Assembly (NCBI GenBank): GCA_900552295.1
Contig: URZB01000003.1
Location: 1 to 20,780 of the forward strand
DNA from: an uncultured Collinsella sp.
Lineage (GTDB): Bacteria; Actinomycetota; Coriobacteriia; Coriobacteriales; Coriobacteriaceae
Length of the DNA stretch: 20,780 nt
Direction of reading: 5' to 3'
Of this stretch, positions 15,745 through 20,780 are shown piece after piece. A program made the translations under genes and the position numbers. The notes beneath the pieces are model-generated. The model made no database searches, was not told the DNA's origin, and worked only from the letters and a program-made list of their open reading frames with translations. How positions within the stretch are numbered: the first letter of the stretch is position 1; every line of letters begins with the position of its first letter.

Positions 15745-15762
15745 GCCGCCCTACGGGGCGGC
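15745..15762 (-). promoter_or_regulatory. GC-rich hairpin in the clpB leader
   Basis: GCCGCCC (15745-15751) pairs perfectly with GGGCGGC (15756-15762) around a four-base loop, about 20 bases before the clpB start. Further upstream ATCTTATA (15802-15809) pairs with TATAAGAT (15830-15837), a wide inverted repeat that includes a -10-like TATAAG on the minus strand. Together these could be promoter and leader control elements of clpB; the function is not shown by sequence. Confidence 0.35.
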
Positions 15763-15852
15763 TTCACGTTGTTCGAGAAGTATTGTTGCCAGCTTTGCGC
15801 GATCTTATACACAAATCTAAGTCTCTATATATAAGATTTTCTGAGTGATTAA

Positions 15853-15905
15853 GAGATAGGGGGCAGGCACGCTCACCCGCTACGGCCTCGTCCCCTTACT
15901 ATCTC
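15853..15905. repeat. Imperfect palindrome with a GGGGGCAGGCAC segment
   Basis: GAGATAG (15853-15859) pairs with CTATCTC (15899-15905), and the adjacent GGGG and CCCC extend the stem past a three-base bulge. The GGGGGCAGGCAC part resembles the loop of the GGGGACAGGCACC palindromes at 16133, 16933 and 17801, so this may be a decayed relative. It starts the repeat-rich 15840-16163 segment, which contains no gene. Confidence 0.4.
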
Positions 15906-15955
15906 AATCTGTAACATCTAGCGACTGTTTATGGCTCCAGATGTTACAAATCAAG
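15901..15955. repeat. Palindromic repeat, type A, copy 1
   Basis: ATCTGTAACATCT (15907-15919) pairs with AGATGTTACAAAT (15939-15951) with one mismatch. The loop reads AGCGACTGTTTATGGCTCC. It is followed 22 bases on by a type B copy. The same A-spacer-B order recurs at 17854-17995. Confidence 0.85.
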
Positions 15956-15976
15956 ACGAAATGACCAACGGCGCCC

Positions 15977-16040
15977 GTTTGTCTCAATCTGTAACATCTA
16001 CTCGGCAAATAGAGCCCTATCTGTTACAAAACGAGACGAA
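15977..16040. repeat. Palindromic repeat, type B, copy 1
   Basis: GTTTGTCTCAATCTGTAACA is the left arm and TGTTACAAAACGAGACGAAC the right arm; the loop contains ACTCGGCAAATA. Outer arms GTTTGTCTC and GAGACGAAC pair with one mismatch. The loop bases ACTCGGCAAATA are shared with the copy at 17931. Confidence 0.85.
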
Positions 16041-16060
16041 CAGAAGACACCCGAATCGAA

Positions 16061-16122
16061 AATCTAAATCTGTAACACCAGGCCCGCTTTTAGCGGCCAA
16101 GATGTTACAGATCGAGACAAAC
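16061..16122. repeat. Palindromic repeat, type C, same arm family
   Basis: ATCTGTAACA on the left and TGTTACAGATCGAGAC on the right belong to the same arm family as types A and B. The loop is different and itself contains GGCCCGCTTTTAGCGGCC, an inner stem. It has no partner copy in the window. Confidence 0.75.
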
Positions 16123-16126
16123 CGAG

Positions 16127-16163
16127 AACTACTACAAAGGGGACGGGTACCTTTGTGGTGGTT
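16127..16163. repeat. CAAAGG/CCTTTG palindrome, copy 1
   Basis: AACTACTACAAAGG pairs with CCTTTGTGGTGGTT around the loop GGACGGGTA. Two left-arm bases differ from the other copies but would still pair as G-U in RNA. It lies directly downstream of the 16171 gene's stop in minus-strand reading and might serve as its 3' end structure. Confidence 0.8.
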
Positions 16164-16170
16164 GCAGTCT

Positions 16171-16842
16171 CTATTTACTTGCCGAACCCGTGCTTCCCGA
16201 TTCGCCGCTCCAGGGCATCTCATCCTCGAACAGCCATGTACGGGCAGACCCACTATCGCGTGCAGTCTGCGGGTCAGGCAAGCAGGTCTGTTTATAGGCA
16301 TCTTGGATACACTGACCCATAAAATCGTTGAGCTCGGTCTGGTCGCCCTCCATGACATAGGCGACATCGCCGTCCATGATGTAGATGCCCGGACCCTCAT
16401 TGCCCTCGTAGCCCGGATCGTACGAGACATCACATAACTTTGCGCCGTTTGCAGTGTCCAGCTCGATGGAAGAGTGGCATCCGCCAACCATGTCGTTCGC
16501 TTTTGCCCGATAGGACGCATATCCGTACCAACGCTTAAATGTTTTGCCCTTGAGTAGCTCGGACGCCCTATCGATCAGGCTTGTATCCGTGGTATAGCGC
16601 ATGGCCCCAAGCTGAATACGCGGATAATTGCTAATACCCAGCACAGCCGGCTGCTCATCAAAATCAACGGTAATGGTCTCGGGCTTGTCGTCGCCGGTCA
16701 GAAGTTCGACAGATTGAGTCACAGGCTTGACCACCGGCTCTGTCACCGCAGCAGGTAGAAATGCCATACCGACAGCGCCCGCGCCAACCACAGCGATCGC
16801 AAGCGCCAAGACAATCAATCCAATACGGGCAGAACGGCTCAC
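16171..16842 (-). CDS. Membrane-anchored protein of unknown function, 223 residues
   Basis: I do not recognise a family. After a short basic start (SRSARIG) there is one hydrophobic helix (about residues 7-29, LIVLALAIAVVGAGAVGMAFL), either a signal anchor or an uncleaved signal. The rest should face outward. It contains four cysteines (GGCHSS, KLCDVS, GQCIQD, KQTCLPD), enough for two disulfides, and an acidic Ser-rich tail. The frame extends to GTG 16881; I prefer GTG at 16842 because GGGGTG stands seven bases upstream and the product then begins with a standard signal-anchor pattern. It is divergent from the gene at 17077 with about 230 bp between. Both lie within the repeat-flanked block. 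The coding frame is clear; the start is uncertain. Confidence 0.7.
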   Translation of the reverse strand: MSRSARIGLIVLALAIAVVGAGAVGMAFLPAAVTEPVVKPVTQSVELLTGDDKPETITVDFDEQPAVLGISNYPRIQLGAMRYTTDTSLIDRASELLKGKTFKRWYGYASYRAKANDMVGGCHSSIELDTANGAKLCDVSYDPGYEGNEGPGIYIMDGDVAYVMEGDQTELNDFMGQCIQDAYKQTCLPDPQTARDSGSARTWLFEDEMPWSGESGSTGSASK

Positions 16843-16932
16843 GGCAAAACACCCCACAATGCAAACCTTCGCCAACTGCACTAATGATACCGCCAGCTAA
16901 CACTATTACCAAAAGAAGCCGCGCGCTTCTCA

Positions 16933-16965
16933 CCACCACAAAGGGGACAGGCACCTTTGTGGTGG
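16933..16965. repeat. CAAAGG/CCTTTG palindrome, copy 2
   Basis: CCACCACAAAGG (16933-16944) pairs perfectly with CCTTTGTGGTGG (16954-16965) around GGACAGGCA, then TTTTC. This is the best-preserved copy. It lies between the two divergent genes, where a terminator would serve neither, so an independent repeat is more likely than a functional terminator. The remaining intergenic bases hold no clear promoter pair. Confidence 0.88.
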
Positions 16966-17076
16966 TTTTCGACGCTAACGGTCGACCATCTCGCACCATG
17001 AGATTAAACTTGAATTGTTCTCTGAACATATCCATTTCTGCCTATCCTCAACAGATCTTTGTCTCGAGGAGCGCAT

Positions 17077-17745
17077 ATGAAGCCGCCTCATTCCACCGGT
17101 CGCAACGTCATCGCCATTCTCGCCGTACCCATCGTGATGCTCTTCCTTATCGTCATCACGCCCTTTTCCCTTGGCATCGCCTCGCCCTTCGATTTACGCG
17201 GAATGGTCGACGCCGGCTCGCGTGCCACCTCGCTTTCCTTTATCTGTCGCGGCGTGTTTTACGAAGATGGAATTCCCACCGGAATTTGGCGGTCAAAGTT
17301 GCCACTGCTCGGTCAGATCGACGGACGGCCTCCTTATTTCTGCCTTGAACCTCAGGCGATGAATTATTTGATCGACGACCAGCCCCTCGATTCCATCACC
17401 CTCGCCTACGACTATGCTCCAAACACCGACGAGCGCCACATGAACCAAGTCCTCGACAAGCTACTTGGACAGTGCGGGCTCACCGACGAGGTCGGTCGAA
17501 CCATCAATAATGACCCGAAGCTGATGCAAACAGAACTCCGTCGCATCGGAGAAATCAGGGGACGAGGTAGGGCTGCCTACTGGCAGGCCTGGGCGATGCG
17601 CAACAAGAGCGAATTTGGACACAGCACCTATATGGTCACCGTCTACACCAGAGACGGAATCAAGGACAATGTTGACGATTTCGCGTCATCCAAACTCGGC
17701 ATCCCCAAAACAACCAAACCCGCCAGCCCGGATGAAATCCTGTAG
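17077..17745 (+). CDS. Membrane-anchored protein of unknown function, 222 residues
   Basis: I do not recognise a family. The N-terminus is polar and basic (MKPPHSTGRN), followed by one long hydrophobic helix (about 12-36, VIAILAVPIVMLFLIVITPFSLGIA). The remainder is probably outside the cell. It has three cysteines (FICRG, YFCLEP, LGQCGL) and a basic region LRRIGEIRGRGRAAYWQAW. The tail is Lys/Pro-rich. ATG at 17077 has GAGGAG five bases upstream; a TTG at 17059 is in frame but is followed by the ribosome binding site itself. Size and layout resemble the divergent 16171 gene, but I see no clear sequence similarity between the two. It is followed by repeats rather than by another gene. Confidence 0.7.
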   Translation: MKPPHSTGRNVIAILAVPIVMLFLIVITPFSLGIASPFDLRGMVDAGSRATSLSFICRGVFYEDGIPTGIWRSKLPLLGQIDGRPPYFCLEPQAMNYLIDDQPLDSITLAYDYAPNTDERHMNQVLDKLLGQCGLTDEVGRTINNDPKLMQTELRRIGEIRGRGRAAYWQAWAMRNKSEFGHSTYMVTVYTRDGIKDNVDDFASSKLGIPKTTKPASPDEIL

Positions 17746-17800
17746 GGACGCTCATTAGAATGTCGTTCAACGAGCACGGCAACATCGAGCTCGCCCCCCA

Positions 17801-17833
17801 CCGCCACAAAGGGGACAGGCACCTTTGTGGTGA
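17801..17833. repeat. CAAAGG/CCTTTG palindrome, copy 3
   Basis: CCGCCACAAAGG (17801-17812) pairs with CCTTTGTGGTGA (17822-17833), with two imperfect pairs near the ends, around GGACAGGCA. It has the same orientation as copies 1 and 2. It starts the repeat-filled gap 17746-18208, which contains no supported gene. Confidence 0.85.
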
Positions 17834-17853
17834 TCTTCGGCCCCGGCGTTCAC

Positions 17854-17912
17854 CATCTCAATCTGTAACATCTAGCGGCCGTTTTTGGGTCCAGATGTTA
17901 CAGATCGAGATG
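17854..17912. repeat. Palindromic repeat, type A, copy 2
   Basis: CATCTCAATCTGTAACATCT (17854-17873) pairs with AGATGTTACAGATCGAGATG (17893-17912) with a single mismatch, a 20-bp stem. The loop AGCGGCCGTTTTTGGGTCC is a diverged version of the copy 1 loop. The arms are better preserved than those at 15901. Confidence 0.88.
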
Positions 17913-17930
17913 AATTGTTCAGCGGTGCCC

Positions 17931-17995
17931 GTTTATCTAGATCTGTAACAACTACTCGGCAAATAAGGGTCTACCTATTACAGAACGAGACAAAC
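17931..17995. repeat. Palindromic repeat, type B, copy 2
   Basis: The left arm contains GTTTATCT and ATCTGTAACA; the right arm contains TATTACAGA and AGACAAAC. The loop carries ACTCGGCAAATA as in the copy at 15977. It follows type A copy 2 with a spacer ending GGTGCCC, matching the GGCGCCC spacer end before the first type B copy. Confidence 0.82.
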
Positions 17996-17998
17996 CGC

Positions 17999-18037
17999 GG
18001 ACCACCACAAAGGTGCCTGTCCCCATTGTGGTGGTCC
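17999..18037. repeat. CAAAGG/CCTTTG palindrome, copy 4, inverted
   Basis: GGACCACCACAAAGG pairs with CCATTGTGGTGGTCC with one mismatch. The loop is TGCCTGTCC, the reverse complement of the loop in copies 2 and 3, so this copy is in the opposite orientation. The opposite orientation argues for independent insertion. Confidence 0.85.
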
Positions 18038-18046
18038 AACAAAGAA

Positions 18047-18070
18047 GCCGCCCCAATAAAAAGAGGCGGC
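18047..18070 (-). terminator. Possible terminator for the hydratase transcript
   Basis: GCCGCC (18047-18052) pairs with GGCGGC (18065-18070). On the minus strand the tail is TTCTTTG. It lies 139 bases past the hydratase stop, beyond the long cruciform at 18127. It is the only U-tailed GC hairpin downstream of that gene, but the stem is short. Confidence 0.45.
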
Positions 18071-18126
18071 ATCAAGCAGGTCTATTTATTAGCGTCCCTC
18101 AAGACCCAATGAGAACGTCGCGGTAG

Positions 18127-18196
18127 CCCCGGCCACACCTTTCCCTCGGGCGACCCTCGCGAAGCGCGTGAGCACGAGGGAAAGGTGTGTCCGGGG
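18127..18196. repeat. 70-nt cruciform downstream of the hydratase gene
   Basis: CCCCGGCCACACCTTTCCCT begins a 22-base arm (18127-18148) that pairs with 18175-18196 with only one mismatch. The 26-nt loop holds a smaller CGCG-AAG-CGCG hairpin. The 3' arm ends 12 bases from the hydratase stop codon. No T-run follows on the minus strand, so it may protect the mRNA 3' end, or be an inserted palindromic element. Confidence 0.75.
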
Positions 18197-18208
18197 CGTA
18201 CAGCAGAG

Positions 18209-20509
18209 TTACTCGGCAGCGGCCTTGAACTTGTTGTAGTTGATCAGGCAGCCGGCCTTGACGATGGCACGCTCCTCTGCCGTCATATCGGCAATGTAGA
18301 GCTCAATCTGCTCGACCGCACCATCGGCACGTACCACGTAGGCGGCGATGTCCTTCAGGTCGCCATCGAGCGCGGCGCGGATACCCGGCACAAAGACGTA
18401 GTCGCCCACCTCAAAGTTGGGCTCGGCCTCCATCTGGAAGGGCACCATGCCCCAGTTCATCACGTTGGAGCGATAGCGCTTGGTGGCGTACTCGTGGACG
18501 ATGTTGGCCAGGCCGCCAATCACGCGCTGGCAGCTCGCGGCCTGCTCGCGGGCAGAACCGTCACCGGGCTTCTTGGCGTAGAGCATGGAGCCGTACTCGG
18601 TCGCCTTGGCATCGGCCGCGACACCCGCGCCGGCCAGCGCCTCAAACACGCCGGCAAGCTCGGCATCGAGTGCCGCCAGGTCGCCTGCTGCCTCGCCGGC
18701 AACGCGGCGCTTTTCCACCACGTCAACCTCCTTGGAACGGCCCACGTAAGCCGGGTCGCGGCGGCTGAGCGTAAACTCGGCCAAGCCCAGCGGGTTGGAG
18801 CGGAAGGAGCTCGTCTCGCCCGAAGGAACGAGCTCGTCAGTCGTGGTGACCGGGTCCATGATCTTGGAGCACACCTTGAGCAGGATGTCGTCGCCGAGGG
18901 GCTCCATCGCGGGCCACGGCTTGATGTTGGGGCCCTCGACCAGCTCGTCGGCAGGCTCCGCCTTGCCAAAGCCCCAGTACACGCGCTTTTTGTACGGCGC
19001 GTCGTCAAAGGTGTACTCGCAGGCCTCGTCCCAAGTCTCCTCGGGCAGGTCGGTCGCCGGCGTCAGGACGCCGCCGTTGGCAGCCGTTGCCGCAATGGAG
19101 CGGGCGTCCATCAGGGCCACGGCGCTCAGCTGGCCATTACCCGGCTTGGAACCCTCGCGATTGGGGAAATTGCGCGTGGTGTGGCGGATGGACAGACCGT
19201 TGTTGGCAGGCGTGTCGCCGGCGCCAAAGCACGGACCGCAGAACGCCGTGCGCACGATCGCGCCGGCTTCCATAAGGTCGTAAATGTAGCCACGGCGCGT
19301 AAGTTCGAGCGCCACGGGCTGGCTCGTGGGGTAGACCGACAGCGAGAACTCGCCGCAGCCGGTGTTGGCGCCCTTGAGCACGCGGGCAGCCTGGACCACG
19401 GAGTCGTAGTTGCCGCCCGAGCAGCCGGCGATAACGCCCTGCTGCACGTGCAGCTTGCCGTCGACGATCTTGTCGAGCAGGCTAAAGTGCGTCTTGCCCT
19501 CGCCGATCTTGGCGGCCTCGAGCTCCACCTCATGCAGGATGTCCTCGAGGTTCTCGTTGAGCTCCTCGATCTCAAAGCCGTTGGAAGGATGGAACGGCAG
19601 CGCGATCATGGGCTTGATGTTCGACAGGTCGACCTCGACGCAGCCGTCATAGTAGGCGACATCGGCGGGCTTGAGCTCGCGGTAGTCGTCGCCGCGGCCG
19701 TGCATGGTCAAAAACGCGTGTGTGTCCTCGTCAGTTGCCCAAATGGAGGAAAGGCAGGTGGTCTCGGTGGTCATGACGTCGACGCCGTTGCGGTAGTCGG
19801 TCGTCATACTCGCGATGCCGGGGCCCACAAACTCCATGACCTTGTTCTTGACGTAGCCCTTGGCAAAGACGGCGCGGATGATGGCGAGCGCCACATCGTG
19901 CGGACCGACGCCGGGGCGTGGGGCGCCCGTGAGGTAGATGGCGACGACGCCGGGATAGGCAACGTCGTAGGTGTCGCGCAGCAGCTGTTTGGCCAACTCG
20001 CCGCCGCCCTCGCCCACGGCCATGGTGCCCAGGGCGCCGTAGCGGGTGTGCGAGTCGGAACCCAAGATCATCTTGCCGCAACCGGCGAAGTTCTCACGCA
20101 TAAAGGAGTGGATGACGGCGATGTGCGGCGGGACGAAGATGCCGCCGTACTTCTTGGCCGCGGAAAGGCCAAAGACGTGGTCGTCCTCGTTGATGGTGCC
20201 GCCCACGGCGCACAGCGAGTTATGGCAGTTGGTGAGCACGTAAGGCAGCGGGAACTGCTCCATGCCCGAGGCGCGCGCCGTCTGGATGATGCCGACAAAG
20301 GTGATGTCATGGCTCGCCATGGCATCGAAGCGAATCTTGAGCGCCTCGGGATCTCCGGACGTATTGTGTGCCTGGAGGATCGAATACGCGATGGTGCCGC
20401 GCTTGGCATCCTCGGGCGTCTGCGTAATACCGCGCTCGGCGGCCTCGGCCGCAGGCACAACCTCGCTGCCGCCGCGCAGGTAGATGCCGTCCTCGTACAG
20501 CTTGACCAT
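18209..20509 (-). CDS. Aconitase-superfamily hydratase, YbhJ-like
   Basis: A 766-residue [4Fe-4S] hydro-lyase of the aconitase superfamily. The three cluster cysteines are visible: Cys363 (GVIAGCSGG) and the pair FCGPCFGAG (Cys424/Cys427). SDSHTRYG (151-158) and [11 protein letters not shown] (448-457) are active-site loops of the family. The C-terminal swivel domain carries [13 protein letters not shown], and the tail [15 protein letters not shown] matches the aconitase end. Its length and sequence style fit the YbhJ-type putative hydratase of E. coli (about 750 residues) better than AcnA (about 890) or the two-subunit LeuCD. The true substrate is not known. The frame opens at GTG 20611, but ATG at 20509 has GGGAGA just upstream and fits the family start. 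It is a single-gene unit with a likely promoter at 20559-20586. Confidence 0.88.
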   Translation of the reverse strand: MVKLYEDGIYLRGGSEVVPAAEAAERGITQTPEDAKRGTIAYSILQAHNTSGDPEALKIRFDAMASHDITFVGIIQTARASGMEQFPLPYVLTNCHNSLCAVGGTINEDDHVFGLSAAKKYGGIFVPPHIAVIHSFMRENFAGCGKMILGSDSHTRYGALGTMAVGEGGGELAKQLLRDTYDVAYPGVVAIYLTGAPRPGVGPHDVALAIIRAVFAKGYVKNKVMEFVGPGIASMTTDYRNGVDVMTTETTCLSSIWATDEDTHAFLTMHGRGDDYRELKPADVAYYDGCVEVDLSNIKPMIALPFHPSNGFEIEELNENLEDILHEVELEAAKIGEGKTHFSLLDKIVDGKLHVQQGVIAGCSGGNYDSVVQAARVLKGANTGCGEFSLSVYPTSQPVALELTRRGYIYDLMEAGAIVRTAFCGPCFGAGDTPANNGLSIRHTTRNFPNREGSKPGNGQLSAVALMDARSIAATAANGGVLTPATDLPEETWDEACEYTFDDAPYKKRVYWGFGKAEPADELVEGPNIKPWPAMEPLGDDILLKVCSKIMDPVTTTDELVPSGETSSFRSNPLGLAEFTLSRRDPAYVGRSKEVDVVEKRRVAGEAAGDLAALDAELAGVFEALAGAGVAADAKATEYGSMLYAKKPGDGSAREQAASCQRVIGGLANIVHEYATKRYRSNVMNWGMVPFQMEAEPNFEVGDYVFVPGIRAALDGDLKDIAAYVVRADGAVEQIELYIADMTAEERAIVKAGCLINYNKFKAAAE

Positions 20510-20524
20510 ACTGTCTCCCACTCT

Positions 20525-20541
20525 GCCCAAAAGATTTGGGC
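20525..20541 (-). promoter_or_regulatory. Leader hairpin upstream of the hydratase
   Basis: GCCCAAA (20525-20531) pairs perfectly with TTTGGGC (20535-20541) around a three-base loop. It lies in the likely 5' leader, about 15 bases before the start codon, and could affect translation. Confidence 0.4.
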
Positions 20542-20558
20542 GCATAGCATACATTCGT

Positions 20559-20586
20559 TCAATATCGTGCCATAGAACGGTTGCAA
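20559..20586 (-). promoter_or_regulatory. Likely promoter of the hydratase gene
   Basis: On the minus strand TTGCAA (20581-20586) and TATTGA (20559-20564) are 16 bases apart. The start point would leave a leader of about 40 bases. A perfect palindrome ACTTTA-TCTCGG-TAAAGT (20610-20627) sits upstream, where an activator or repressor could bind. Confidence 0.45.
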
Positions 20587-20609
20587 GTGGGTTACGAATC
20601 TGCGCGTTC

Positions 20610-20780
20610 ACTTTATCTCGGTAAAGTAAAGGACGAGCCCGGCGAGGGCCGGCAGATTTGGTGTAAGAGTGTCCCTTCGACTAGTCATTTAAGAACGTCC
20701 CCCATGACTACCGCATCCGGAGCAAGGCAACGCCGCAGGTAGAGGACGGACAGCGAGCGGGTCGCATTTGAGACAAGGTG
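20610..20780. other. Gene-free end of the window with small palindromes
   Basis: I see no gene here. There is ACTTTA-N6-TAAAGT (20610-20627), a GC-rich GCCCGGCGAGGGCCGGC stretch (about 20637-20653), and TAGTCAT/ATGACTA (20682-20688 with 20704-20710, 15-nt loop). GAGACAA near the end (20770-20776) echoes the GAGAC arms of the repeats at 15977 and 17931. The region may carry another dispersed repeat cut by the window end. Confidence 0.4.

Noticed and set aside
15901-16122. CRISPR array
   Set aside because: Repeats are palindromes with variable spacing and shared loops, there are only three in a row, no unique spacers and no cas genes.
18209-20611. Longer hydratase starting at GTG 20611
   Set aside because: The extra 34 residues do not match the family, have no good ribosome binding site, and contain the likely promoter and leader hairpin.

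Overview
The window looks like chromosomal DNA from a high-GC anaerobe of the class Coriobacteriia, most likely Collinsella. This rests on gene types (a multi-domain Fe-S flavoprotein beside a DUF5692-like membrane protein, a mannose PTS with a DUF956 protein, a YbhJ-like hydratase), high-GC coding bias, and families of intergenic palindromes that I associate with this group from memory. No rRNA or plasmid genes are visible, so the genus is an inference.

Layout. 1-111 holds a cluster of short hairpins downstream of a minus-strand tRNA-Arg(CCT) (112-187). 433-3715 is a minus-strand mannose-family PTS operon in the order IIAB, IIC, IID, then a DUF956 (ManO-like) gene behind an internal terminator-like hairpin. 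An AT-rich gap of about 340 bp contains its likely promoter. 4053-4472 is hypA (nickel insertion), alone, with a hairpin against its ribosome binding site. 4667-7444 encodes a 925-residue flavoprotein with several Fe-S motifs, divergent from a TetR regulator (7634-8296) and a nine-helix membrane protein (8360-9367). The divergent region carries two near-identical 15-bp palindromes (TTGAC-N5-GTCAA), which fits one regulator controlling both directions. This three-gene locus is the best candidate here for an uncharacterised system.

9601-11097 encodes a single-pass protein with a very acidic cytoplasmic N-terminus. 11171-12523 is a DUF4143-type AAA ATPase of lower GC than its neighbours, with a 60-nt near-perfect palindrome just before its ribosome binding site and a tRNA-Ser-like fragment nearby; it may be acquired. 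12768-12962 is a 64-residue Pro/Ala/Lys-rich gene, followed upstream by clpB (13096-15723) with a strong terminator between them.

15840-18040 is a repeat-rich segment. Two divergent membrane-anchored proteins of unknown function (16171-16842 minus, 17077-17745 plus) sit between two copies of a roughly 140-bp composite of palindromes in direct orientation, together with four copies of a separate palindrome whose loop reads GGACAGGCA or a close variant. The last gene (18209-20509, minus) is an aconitase-superfamily hydratase of the YbhJ type, followed by a 70-nt cruciform. The final 170 bases hold small palindromes and no gene I can support.
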